DNA from: Propionibacteriaceae bacterium
GTDB taxonomy: Bacteria > Actinomycetota > Actinomycetes > Propionibacteriales > Propionibacteriaceae
Length of the DNA: 47,268 bases
Reading direction: 5' to 3'
Assembly: GCA_031285845.1 (NCBI GenBank)
Contig: JAITVK010000011.1
Span: 1-47,268 of the forward strand
The first letter of the stretch is position 1. Every line of letters begins with the position of its first letter. Shown one piece after another: positions 36,659-44,762 of the stretch. The position numbers and the translations under genes were made by a program. The notes under the pieces are model-generated. The model made no database searches, had not been told where the DNA came from, and worked only from the letters and a program-made list of their open reading frames with translations.

Positions 36659-38539
36659 ATGCGTTTGACCACCAATCATCTGGGGTACCTGCCCCAGTCG
36701 TCCGTACGGTTGCTGCTGCGCGGCGATGACCATCCCGACGCGACCGCCACCTGCGTTCGGACCGACACCGGGCAACCCTTGCCCACCAGCATCTCCGCGC
36801 CGGTTAAGGTCGTCGGCTGGACGCCAGGGGTCTGGCGCGTCATCACGATCGACACCGCCGACCTAAACGACTCGGCCTGCCCGATCGCCGTCACCGTCAC
36901 AGATGGTTCGATGGTGGTCGCTGAGGCGACCTGCGAAGTCGGACCCGACGTCATCGCCAACAAAACCATCTCTGACGTGCTGTATTACTTCAAATCCGTC
37001 CGCAGTTCGGGCCAGATCGACCGCAAAGACCGCCACGCCCTGTTCTTCGGCGACTCACCGACCCGAGACAGCGGCCGAAGCGGCACGGTCCACGAAGTCG
37101 ACGCCCACGGCGGCTGGCTCGACGCCTCTGGAGACCACTCGAAATTCCTGTCACATCTGACGTACACCACCATGATGAGTCCCCAACAGATCCCGCTGGT
37201 CGCCTGGGCGATGATGGCGGGCGACGAGGCGCTGCGCGAAAACCACCCTGACCTGTGGCCGTACCTTCACGATCGCCTGCGCGACGAGGGTCTTCACGGG
37301 GCTGACTTCCTGATTCGTTTCCAGCATCCGTCGGGGTACTTCTACACCGCGATCTTCGACGCACTAACGAAACGTCTGGACGAGCGAGTCGTCACCGCGC
37401 CGCTACAGGATTGCGTACGGACGGATCGCTATCAGGCCGCGTTTCGCCACGGCGGCGGGATGGCGATCGCAGCGCTGGCGCGAGCCGTACGCCTCGACGA
37501 TCACGGCGACAATGAGCCCGACGCCTACTGGCGGGCCGCCGTGACCGGACTGGCCCATCTCGACCAGCACAACACCGAGTATTTCTTCAACGGGACCGAG
37601 TCGATCATCGACGACTACTGCGCGCTGATGGCCGCCTGCGAACTGGAGGCCACCTGGGCCGCTGTTGGTCGACCGGCGACCGGCAGCGCCATCACGCACA
37701 CCATGGCCGACCCGACGGTTCAGACCCGCGAAACTCTTGGCGACGCGACGACGAGCTCGCCCGGCACCTCCGCGATTCGCCACGCCGAATCCTATGATCC
37801 GCAGGCCTGGCGTGAGACGGCGCAGCGCCGAGCAGCCTGCCTGATGGCGCGGTATCAACCAGGGGGGACGCCCAGTCAAGCCGGTCATCTGATCGGTGAC
37901 GCCGCTGGTCGGCCGTACTTCCACGCCGTCGAATCTGGACTGCCGATCATCGCGCTGGTGAGATACCACCAGGTGTTCGATCGCCTCGACCCGGCCGGTG
38001 CGAAGGCCGCTGGCGAATTGGCGATTCAGCTGTGTCGCGACTGGCTGACCAGGACGTACGCTGTCGCCAACCCGTTCGGCTACCCACGCGCTTTGACACA
38101 GCCGCTGGGCGGTGAGCCTCGCGAATCGTTCTTCTTCCCGCACGCCAACGAGACCGGCTACTGGTGGCAGGGCGAGAACGCCAACATCTGCTCGCTGTCG
38201 GCCGCCGCCACTATGGTCTCCCGCCTGGAGGACTGCCCGGAACAATTGGCCGACGAACTGCGCGGGTTCGCCCACGACCAGTTGAGCTGGGTTCTGGGGC
38301 GCAACCCGTTCGACGTCTGCATGCTCCAAGGTCGCGGGTCGGGCAATCGCGAATACAGCACGCACTATCCGAACGTTCCTGGCGGCATCCTCAACGGCAT
38401 CACCGCTGGTTTCGAGGACGAGTCCGACATCGACTTCCTGCCCGACGCGCCACAGTACGCGAATGATTCTTGGCGCTGGGCCGAGCAATGGATCCCCCAC
38501 GCCGGATGGTTCGTGCTGGCCACTGCCCTCGCGAAATGA
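36659..38539 (+). CDS. Cytoplasmic GH9 glycosidase, probable exo-beta-glucosaminidase type
   Basis: A 626-residue glycoside hydrolase. Residues 1-100 form the N-terminal Ig-like domain of GH9 (TNHLGYLPQSSVRLLL), then the (alpha/alpha)6 catalytic domain. The catalytic Asp motif reads GGWLDASGDHSK (Asp155, Asp159), where endoglucanases have GGWYDAGD. Near the C-terminus NDSWRWAEQWIPHAGW supplies Glu609 as the likely acid. No signal peptide is seen, so it acts on imported oligosaccharides. Vibrio relatives with a DASGD motif sit in the chitobiose region and remove glucosamine units. About 40 residues near 338-378 (Ala/Thr/Ser-rich) look like an insertion. The start is weakly supported (AGG about ten bases upstream); GTG 36656 is possible. 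Confidence 0.85.
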   Translation: MRLTTNHLGYLPQSSVRLLLRGDDHPDATATCVRTDTGQPLPTSISAPVKVVGWTPGVWRVITIDTADLNDSACPIAVTVTDGSMVVAEATCEVGPDVIANKTISDVLYYFKSVRSSGQIDRKDRHALFFGDSPTRDSGRSGTVHEVDAHGGWLDASGDHSKFLSHLTYTTMMSPQQIPLVAWAMMAGDEALRENHPDLWPYLHDRLRDEGLHGADFLIRFQHPSGYFYTAIFDALTKRLDERVVTAPLQDCVRTDRYQAAFRHGGGMAIAALARAVRLDDHGDNEPDAYWRAAVTGLAHLDQHNTEYFFNGTESIIDDYCALMAACELEATWAAVGRPATGSAITHTMADPTVQTRETLGDATTSSPGTSAIRHAESYDPQAWRETAQRRAACLMARYQPGGTPSQAGHLIGDAAGRPYFHAVESGLPIIALVRYHQVFDRLDPAGAKAAGELAIQLCRDWLTRTYAVANPFGYPRALTQPLGGEPRESFFFPHANETGYWWQGENANICSLSAAATMVSRLEDCPEQLADELRGFAHDQLSWVLGRNPFDVCMLQGRGSGNREYSTHYPNVPGGILNGITAGFEDESDIDFLPDAPQYANDSWRWAEQWIPHAGWFVLATALAK

Positions 38540-38574
38540 CCCACCAAGCCCGCGACTCACGGAAAGACGACCCC

Positions 38575-39762
38575 ATGGCTGACGCTCACATCCTGCATCA
38601 AATCCCCTTCCGTCAAGGACTGACGGCCCAGCTCACCGCGCTGCAGCGCATGATCGGTCACGTCGCCGATCAGCTCGCCCAGATGACGGGGATCACCCCG
38701 GTGCGCCATCCGGTGTTCCTCGGCATGGGGGCCTCTTTCGCCGCCGCCGCGTTGCCAGTGCGGCTGCTCCGGCAACGCGGGGTCTACGCTGAGCGCCTGC
38801 TCGCCAGCGACATCACCTCCGACTTGGCGCTGCCACCGGCCGACCTGGTGTGGGCGATCTCTCAGTCGGGACGTTCCACCGAGACGATTCAGGCGATGCC
38901 CCTGATCGAACCCGCGCTACGAGCCTGCCTGGTCAACATCACCGACTCCGACCTGGCCTCATGCTGCGACAGGCGGGTGAGCTTGGGCGATGAGCCTGAT
39001 TCGTACGCCTCGACCGTGGCATTCACGGGTACGGTCGCCGCTCTCGACCTGATCGCCGGGGCGATGCTCGGCCAAGATTGGAGCGGGCAGTGGATCGGCG
39101 TGGGTGATCGGTTGAGTGAGTTTCGCGACCGCGCCCAACCCCTGATCGAGAGGATCGCGGAGGACCATACCGATGTGTCCTGCGTCGACATCGTCGCTGA
39201 TGGCACGCAGACAGCCACGGCTGAGGAAGGCGCGCTCCTGTTCCGTGAGGTCTGCCGCCTGCCCGCCACCGCGACGACGACCCGCAACTATCTGCACGGC
39301 GAGATGGAAAGTGCGGGAACCGCGCTTCACATCGTCCTTGGGTCGGGCCGCGAGATCGAGTTGGCCACGATGTTGGCGGGGGCTGGGCACCCTTGTCTGT
39401 TGCTGACCCACGTCGTCGTGCCGCCCCAGCCACACCTGACTGTCATCAGGCTGGACGACTCGATTCACCTCGGCGAGCAGGTGGTCGCCTCCACGATGGT
39501 GATGCAGTCCCTGGCCGGAGCCTTCGCCGCCGTTTGGGGGATCGACGTCGAAGAGTTCGTCTTCTCCAACCGCGACACCAAAACCAGTCTGACGGCTGAG
39601 GAGCAGGTGGAGTCCGCGCAGCGGAGTTCAGCGCGAACAGACTCGGCGACGGAACCCGCGGGAGGGAGCTCGACCCACCTGGGCTCGGCGGAGGCAGACT
39701 CCACGAATTCGGATCACTCCGCGAAGCCGGGGCGAGTCACAGGTGGAGGCAACCGTGACTGA
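38575..39762 (+). CDS. SIS-domain sugar isomerase/deaminase (GlmD/AgaS-like)
   Basis: A 395-residue protein with two SIS domains, like the isomerase half of GlmS. Seen: FLGMGASFAAAALPVRLL, AISQSGRSTETIQAM in the first, and NYLHGEMESAGTALHIVLGS in the second. Relatives deaminate or isomerise glucosamine-6-phosphate (archaeal GlmD) or galactosamine-6-phosphate (AgaS). The C-terminal 55 residues are Ser/Glu/Asp-rich and unlike the family. GGAAAG before ATG 38575 favours that start; an ATG at 38536 overlaps the GH9 stop and is the alternative. It lies between GH9 and the kinase, which fits a glucosamine-phosphate step. Confidence 0.82.
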   Translation: MADAHILHQIPFRQGLTAQLTALQRMIGHVADQLAQMTGITPVRHPVFLGMGASFAAAALPVRLLRQRGVYAERLLASDITSDLALPPADLVWAISQSGRSTETIQAMPLIEPALRACLVNITDSDLASCCDRRVSLGDEPDSYASTVAFTGTVAALDLIAGAMLGQDWSGQWIGVGDRLSEFRDRAQPLIERIAEDHTDVSCVDIVADGTQTATAEEGALLFREVCRLPATATTTRNYLHGEMESAGTALHIVLGSGREIELATMLAGAGHPCLLLTHVVVPPQPHLTVIRLDDSIHLGEQVVASTMVMQSLAGAFAAVWGIDVEEFVFSNRDTKTSLTAEEQVESAQRSSARTDSATEPAGGSSTHLGSAEADSTNSDHSAKPGRVTGGGNRD

Positions 39763-40825
39763 GCGTCGATTGGTCCTCGGACTTGATGTCGGCGGGACCA
39801 AGACTGAGACTGCGGCCGCCACGTGTCGGCCCGACATCGTACGAGCTGCCCAGCCTCTCGGTTCCAGCGAATCAGGCGCCTCGCTGGCCGACTCTCCCGA
39901 ACACTTGTGTCCACGCTCGGGACCGGACGAATCCACCACTCCAAAACCCCGCTCCGACGAATCTGACGCCGCGCTGCCCTGCTCGTACGACCTCAGCGAC
40001 GGCTGGGCCGAGGCCTGTTGGGTCGACCCCGCCCAGTGGGTTCAGACGCGAGTCGACGCCTATCTGGCTCAACACCGGCGCACCTGGGATGAACTGGCGG
40101 CGGTCGTCGTCGGGGCGACTGGTGTCGAAGACCACACCCGCGGAGCCAAGATCGCCGAATTGCTGAGCCGAACCCACCCCGATGTCGCCTGGCGGATCGT
40201 CAACGACGCGGAACTGATCGTTCCCGCCGCCGGAGCCCGTGAGGGCATCGGGGTCATCTGTGGCACCGGCTCCATCGTGGTTTCGACCACCGCCGACGGC
40301 GACGCGTTGAGGGTCGGCGGCTGGGGGAACCTGCTCGGCGATGAGGGTTCCGGCGCGGCCTTGGTCCGCGAAGCGCTCAAGATCACGCTGCGCCGCGACG
40401 ACGAAGGTGAGGCTCCCGGTGTTCTGGCCCGGGCGTTAGTAGACATGTCAGACGTGGCGACCATCCGTGATCTGGCTTTCGACTTGTGTTTTCAGCGCGG
40501 TCCGACGACGTGGGGCGAATTCGCACCAGCCGTGTTTCTCGCCGCTGAAACCGGTGACGCCGACGCGACGAGGATCATCACTCAGGCCGGATCCGATTTG
40601 GCCGCCCAGGTCGCTCAGATCGTACGCCGCGGGGCAGTTGGTGGCCAGGTGATCTTGGCGGGGTCGGTCATTTTGCGCCAAGCCGGGCTGCGCGACGCGT
40701 TCACCACGACTTTGTCGGCACAATGCCCTGAGCTGGTCGTACGATGCTTGGAGGTCCCGCCCGTCCACGGCGCGGTCAACCTGGCGATCGCCTTGGCGCG
40801 ATCCCGCGAAAACCGGTCGTCCTAG
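39755..40825 (+). CDS. BadF/BadG-type ATPase, probable N-acetylglucosamine/glucosamine kinase
   Basis: A 356-residue sugar kinase of the ASKHA fold. Seen: the phosphate-1 loop LGLDVGGTKTE, ATGVEDH, the phosphate-2 part VICGTGSIVV, then GGWGNLLGDEGSGAAL, typical of BadF/BadG/BcrA-type GlcNAc kinases, and VILAGSVI for adenosine binding. GGAGG five bases before GTG 39755 sets the start, which overlaps the SIS stop by eight bases. Between the first strand and QWVQTRVDAYL lies an inserted Ser/Asp/Pro-rich segment of about 45 residues not expected in the fold. It should phosphorylate the monosaccharide released by GH9. Confidence 0.86.
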   Translation: MTERRLVLGLDVGGTKTETAAATCRPDIVRAAQPLGSSESGASLADSPEHLCPRSGPDESTTPKPRSDESDAALPCSYDLSDGWAEACWVDPAQWVQTRVDAYLAQHRRTWDELAAVVVGATGVEDHTRGAKIAELLSRTHPDVAWRIVNDAELIVPAAGAREGIGVICGTGSIVVSTTADGDALRVGGWGNLLGDEGSGAALVREALKITLRRDDEGEAPGVLARALVDMSDVATIRDLAFDLCFQRGPTTWGEFAPAVFLAAETGDADATRIITQAGSDLAAQVAQIVRRGAVGGQVILAGSVILRQAGLRDAFTTTLSAQCPELVVRCLEVPPVHGAVNLAIALARSRENRSS

Positions 40826-41148
40826 CCGTCGCCCCGTCGAGGCGATGCGAACCCTCGGCATCCTCCCCCCGGCGTGTGTGATTCGAGGCCCGTCAGGCGC
40901 CCTGCGCTCGAACACGTCATCGAGTTGCGTCTGCGCTTGTCCTCGCGGGATCACGCACACACGGCGACGCGGCGATGATCCGCTGGGCCTGTCCTGCACT
41001 GGTGAAAAGCTGCGCGGTCTGCCCGGCGCGACGCTCCGCCTCGATTCCAGAAGTCAGCCGAGGCCATCCGCCCCAGACTGCGTTCCACGTACAGCTGCTG
41101 GACTTGAGCCTCATCGAGCGTCGACCCCAGACGCAGGAAGGTAGGCAA
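40826..41148. other. Gap with a possible coding remnant
   Basis: No assured gene. A minus-strand frame at 40951-41148 (65 codons from a TTG abutting the LOG stop) contains a short stretch, TLDEAQVQQLYVERSLGRMA, that resembles a helix-turn-helix segment, but the rest is Arg-rich and matches nothing. It may be a decayed gene fragment. Confidence 0.3.
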
Positions 41149-42123
41149 TCAGCGACTCTCCCACTTCTTCGCCGGTGGCCGCCAGGTGGTGAGAGCCTCA
41201 ATCAGGTCGAGCGGATCATCGACCACGATGAGCGCATCGATGTACTCCTGGGCGAGAAAACCGGCGACGACCATCGCCTGCAACGCGTCGAGCAGTGGAT
41301 TCCAGAAGCCCGCGAGGTTGTAGAGCGCGACGGGTTTGTCATGCAACCCGAGTTGGAGCCAGGCCCAAGCTTCGAAGAATTCCTCCAGCGTCCCTGCGCC
41401 ACCGGGCACGGCAATGAAAGCGTCGCCGAGGCGCTCCATCGTGGCTTTGCGCGTCGTCATGTCGGGGACGACGTCGAACATTGTCAGACCTGGATGGGCG
41501 ATCTCCGCTTCAACCAGTGACCTGGGCATGATGCCGATGACATTGCCCCCAGTTTTCAGCGCCGCGTCAGCGATCACACCCATCAAACCGACATGGCCGC
41601 CGCCGTAGATGATGTCGATTCCGCGGCGACCCAGTTCCGCGCCCAACATCGCGACACCGCGCGCGTACGCCGGATCATCACCGCTGGCCGAACCGGCGAA
41701 AACCGTCACTCGATCCAGACCACGCCGAGCGGATAGTTGCGGCAAATTGTGGCGCAACAAGGGCGAGGTGTCTTCGGGAAGGCGCTGGGTCATGTCGAGC
41801 CAGCGGACCTCCTCGATCTCCGCATGGGGCGACGCCGCAACGGGGTCAGGATAGATGAACAAAGTCTCCTCACAGTCGTACCCCGGCTCATTGGCCGCCT
41901 CCGCCCGGAACACTCCCACCAACCGAAGGTCCTCGGTCCGCAGCTCGACCCCCAACTCTTCAGCACATTCCCGTACGGCCGCCTGCCGATCGGTCTCTCC
42001 CACCTCCGGCTTCCCGCCGGGCAGCATGAACCGACCAGTGCCCCGCTTGCGCACAGTCAACACCCGGTCATCTGGGTCGCGCAGAGCCACCGCCGTCACG
42101 TGAATCACTTTGTCATTCGCCAC
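41149..42123 (-). CDS. Nudix hydrolase-LOG (cytokinin-riboside phosphoribohydrolase) fusion
   Basis: A 324-residue two-domain protein. Residues 1-145 are a Nudix domain with a complete Nudix box, GGKPEVGETDRQAAVRECAE followed by ELGV. Residues 150-324 are a LOG-family domain with VFAGSASG, YGGGHVGLMG and PGGAGTLEEFFE; LOG enzymes release the base from nucleoside 5'-monophosphates. The fused pair suggests processing of a nucleotide derivative. The frame is open to 42876, but that part is antisense to the conserved ATPase gene. The start is put at GTG 42123 because TACAGT lies eight bases upstream (leaderless transcript likely); GTG 42108 is possible. Confidence 0.86.
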   Translation of the reverse strand: MANDKVIHVTAVALRDPDDRVLTVRKRGTGRFMLPGGKPEVGETDRQAAVRECAEELGVELRTEDLRLVGVFRAEAANEPGYDCEETLFIYPDPVAASPHAEIEEVRWLDMTQRLPEDTSPLLRHNLPQLSARRGLDRVTVFAGSASGDDPAYARGVAMLGAELGRRGIDIIYGGGHVGLMGVIADAALKTGGNVIGIMPRSLVEAEIAHPGLTMFDVVPDMTTRKATMERLGDAFIAVPGGAGTLEEFFEAWAWLQLGLHDKPVALYNLAGFWNPLLDALQAMVVAGFLAQEYIDALIVVDDPLDLIEALTTWRPPAKKWESR

Positions 42124-42131
42124 AAATGACC

Positions 42132-42137
42132 ACTGTA
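42132..42137 (-). promoter_or_regulatory. Probable -10 box of the Nudix-LOG gene
   Basis: TACAGT on the minus strand ends eight bases before the GTG, which would place transcription start at or next to the start codon. No ribosome site is present in between. Confidence 0.45.
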
Positions 42138-42183
42138 GCGCAGGGCGTGGCAGCGGCTGGCACTGCCCTTCAGGGTGGGGACA

Positions 42184-42246
42184 ACTCCATGTACTTGGCA
42201 AAGTACATGGAGTCTGACTCCATGTACTCAATGAAGTACGGGGAGT
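42184..42246. promoter_or_regulatory. Two tandem 30-bp dyads upstream of the DUF4143 ATPase
   Basis: The first, 42184-42213, is a perfect inverted repeat of 13-bp arms (ACTCCATGTACTT and its complement) around GGCA. The second, 42217-42246, repeats the same 30-bp layout with mismatches in the centre and right arm (AGTACGGGGAGT). Their centres are 33 bp apart, about three helical turns, and the second ends seven bases before the -10 box at 42253, so protein bound there would block transcription. Confidence 0.88.
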
Positions 42247-42252
42247 TTGGCG

Positions 42253-42258
42253 TACAAT
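42253..42258 (+). promoter_or_regulatory. -10 box of the DUF4143 ATPase gene
   Basis: TACAAT ends six bases before the ATG at 42265, so the transcript is probably leaderless. The -35 region falls inside the second dyad. Confidence 0.6.
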
Positions 42259-42264
42259 GATGAC

Positions 42265-43431
42265 ATGACGACATGGATTCCCCGCCAGCTCGACCTCGCG
42301 GATCGGATTCGCCCAAACCGAGCGACGATCATCCATGGGCCGCGGAGAGCCGGAAAGACCAGTCTGGTTGATCGTCACCTTGCCACACTCAGTGGGCAGA
42401 GAATACTGCGCGCCAGCGGTGACAACATCGTCGTACGTGACTTGCTCTCCGGCCAAGATGCCGCGCGAATCCTTGCATGGACCGAAGGCTACGACCTCCT
42501 TTTTCTGGATGAGGCTCAAAGAATCCCCGAGGTTGGCTGGGGGCTGAAGATTCTGGTGGATTCCAGGCCGGAGCTGACAGTCATCGCCACCGGTTCGGCC
42601 AGCTTCGCGCTCGCCGGGGCCGTGGGTGAACCGCTCACTGGCGGCCAAACGCCGCTGACTCTTTTCCCGATCAGCGTCGGGGAGTTGCGCCAAGTCATGA
42701 ATGATTACGAACTGTCTGACAGTCTTGACAACTTTCTCGTCTACGGGATGTACCCCGAAGTTCGGACGAGCATTAGCGACACTGATCGGCGTGATGTCGT
42801 ACGTGAACTGACAAATTCGTACCTTTTCAAAGACATTCTCGAACTCGACCGAGTCAAACACACGAAGGCGCTTCAAGACCTGCTAACACTCATCGCGCTC
42901 CAGGTCGGAAGCCTCGTCAGCATCAATGAACTCGCGTCAACACTAGGAATCGACGCGAAAACGATCAGTCGCTACCTTGACCTGTTCGAGAAAAGCTACA
43001 TTCTCTACAACCTCCGGGGTTTCAGCCGAAACCTCCGCCAAGAAGTGACACGAACGAGCAAGTACTATTTCTGGGACACGGGGATACGCAACGCAGTTCT
43101 CAACAACTTCAATCCTCTCCAAGCGCGCGGCGATGTAGGGGCCCTGTGGGAGAACTTTGTCATCATCGAACGACTCAAGGCACTGAGTTATGCCCGCCAA
43201 GAACCCCGACTCTTCTTCTGGCGCACGTGGAGCCAACAAGAGATCGACCTCATTGAGGAAGCTGACGGAGGTCTCCACGCCTACGCGATCAAGTGGAACC
43301 CCAAGGCCCGCTCTCGCCGACCGAGTGAGTTCGCCCGAGCCTACCCGGACGCCAGTTTCACTGTCGTGACGCCGGACACACTGTTGGACATCACCGCCCC
43401 TGAGGGCCCCGAAACAGGGGTGTCAGCCTAG
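42265..43431 (+). CDS. AAA-type ATPase with DUF4143 domain
   Basis: A 388-residue protein of the AAA_14/DUF4143 family, common in bacteria and archaea and of unknown function. Walker A is GPRRAGKTS near residue 32, Walker B LLFLDEAQRIPE, sensor-like VIATGSASF, then a middle helix-turn-helix-like segment (SINELASTLGIDAKTISRYL) and the C-terminal DUF4143 part (YYFWDTGIRNAVL, WENFVIIERLKAL, FFWRTWSQQEIDLIEE), which resembles a restriction-endonuclease-like fold. No ribosome site precedes the ATG; a TTG six codons earlier is less likely. Base use is somewhat less GC-biased than the neighbours. It is divergent from the Nudix-LOG gene. Confidence 0.9.
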   Translation: MTTWIPRQLDLADRIRPNRATIIHGPRRAGKTSLVDRHLATLSGQRILRASGDNIVVRDLLSGQDAARILAWTEGYDLLFLDEAQRIPEVGWGLKILVDSRPELTVIATGSASFALAGAVGEPLTGGQTPLTLFPISVGELRQVMNDYELSDSLDNFLVYGMYPEVRTSISDTDRRDVVRELTNSYLFKDILELDRVKHTKALQDLLTLIALQVGSLVSINELASTLGIDAKTISRYLDLFEKSYILYNLRGFSRNLRQEVTRTSKYYFWDTGIRNAVLNNFNPLQARGDVGALWENFVIIERLKALSYARQEPRLFFWRTWSQQEIDLIEEADGGLHAYAIKWNPKARSRRPSEFARAYPDASFTVVTPDTLLDITAPEGPETGVSA

Positions 43432-43477
43432 CCGAAAAGGGCGTCAGACCTTCCGTCTTGCGTCGTCCACGCGTTCG

Positions 43478-44458
43478 TCAGGAACCACCGGCCACTCCTT
43501 TCATGAAGCGCGCTATCACTGCAGCGAGTCCGTCTGGGTTCTCCCATGCCATGTTGTGGCCCGCGTTGGGAACAGTCATCACCTCGACGCCATGGCGGAG
43601 CAGTTCGGTCGCGTCGGGATCGGGTAGGTTGCGCTCGCCGAAGACGTACGCCTTTGGACAAGTCAGACCGTAGAGGATGTCGCGCCACGACGGCGTGGCT
43701 CCAGCGACGAGGGAACAGGCCTCACGATGCAACGCCACCGGGTCCGCCAACGCGACAGTCTGAGACCAAGGATTAGACTTCGCCCGCTCGGTGCGTACGA
43801 GCGCGGCGTGCCCACGCCGAATGAAAGACTCTTCGCTCCGCCCAGCGATGGCCCGGCTGGCCGTGCCGCCACCCGCGTCGAGGTTGGCCTCGGTCAAGAT
43901 GACCCCTGCCACTCGTTCGGGCCTCAGCGCGGCCAAACTGAGCGCCACCGCTCCACCGGCCGAATGTCCGAACAGGATCACCCGAGGACGGGCCCGTTGA
44001 TCGGGGGCGACGGCGGGCGGCCGGGACGCGGGCACGCCGACAGATTCAACCCTCAGATCGTCCTCGCCCGAGCTCTCAGTCAAGACAGGGATCCCGGTCA
44101 CGACGGGGGTCCCGGTCCCGACGGGCTGCTTCGACTGGTCGAAGCGACCGACACCCGGGACCGACTCCAACCAGTCGTCCAGGAAGGCGGCATAACCGGC
44201 GATGGAGTGATCGAGGCCGGGTGCACACCGCCGTGCGCTCGCGCCAAAACCGGGCATATCGACCAGCACCCGTCGACGCGTCTGGAGCGTCGAAGCAGCA
44301 GCCGTACGCGCATAATCCAGTGTGGACGCGCCGCCCAAGCCGTGGAGAAAGACGATCGGCGGCCCCGATCCAGGCAGGTCGACCACGCCGAGCCCGGACG
44401 AGGCGGGGTCGTCAGGGACCGTCCTAGCGGAGGGCGGATCACCGGCCATCGACATCAT
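43478..44458 (-). CDS. Alpha/beta hydrolase with low-complexity insert
   Basis: About 326 residues. Seen: FLHGLGGAS (oxyanion loop), DMPGFGAS, the nucleophile elbow GHSAGGAVAL, a probable acid in VFGERNLPDPDA and a probable base in PNAGHNMAWENPDG. Between SVPGVGRF and VILFGHS lies an insert of about 45 residues rich in Pro, Val, Thr and Glu (GTGTPVVTGIPVLTESSGED), absent from typical members. The start is uncertain: ATGs at 44458, 44455 and 44449 lie within or next to an 18-bp palindrome, and no ribosome site is clear. The frame is open to 44683 without supporting features. The substrate is unknown. Confidence 0.8.
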   Translation of the reverse strand: MMSMAGDPPSARTVPDDPASSGLGVVDLPGSGPPIVFLHGLGGASTLDYARTAAASTLQTRRRVLVDMPGFGASARRCAPGLDHSIAGYAAFLDDWLESVPGVGRFDQSKQPVGTGTPVVTGIPVLTESSGEDDLRVESVGVPASRPPAVAPDQRARPRVILFGHSAGGAVALSLAALRPERVAGVILTEANLDAGGGTASRAIAGRSEESFIRRGHAALVRTERAKSNPWSQTVALADPVALHREACSLVAGATPSWRDILYGLTCPKAYVFGERNLPDPDATELLRHGVEVMTVPNAGHNMAWENPDGLAAVIARFMKGVAGGS

Positions 44459-44470
44459 GGATCCATGATG
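44453..44470. repeat. Perfect 18-bp palindrome over the hydrolase start codon
   Basis: CATCATGGATCCATGATG reads the same on both strands and contains the candidate start codons of the hydrolase. It may be a regulatory site or a chance structure. Confidence 0.8.
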
Positions 44471-44762
44471 ACACGTCGGTACGACAATTCTGGGATGAAG
44501 GCCCGTGCCCCCGGCCCCGGAGGGTGGTCGAATCCGACAGCATTTTCGCCACGTACGCGTCAGGGCGCTGCCGGAGCGGATGCGGGAGGTCTGTAGTCGC
44601 AACATGCCCTCGAAGGATTTCCGAATGACCTGGGCGCGATCATCGAGATGTGGAGCCGGATGAACCGGACACCACCAATCCAATTCCTGGTGGGTCGTTC
44701 CGGACCCGGGGTGTTGTAGATGATCGCCGGAGGCCCCAGTGGCCCTCTTTGGCTGAACAGCA

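Noticed and set aside
37403-38560. A 385-codon minus-strand open frame opposite GH9
   Set aside because: GH9 motifs lie on the plus strand; the other frame shows no domain.
42124-42876. N-terminal extension of the Nudix-LOG frame
   Set aside because: These 251 codons are antisense to the conserved DUF4143 ATPase and cross the dyads and both promoters.
44500-44560. GGTCGAATCC resembling a tRNA T-arm
   Set aside because: No acceptor, D or anticodon stems can be folded around it. No tRNA was found in the window.
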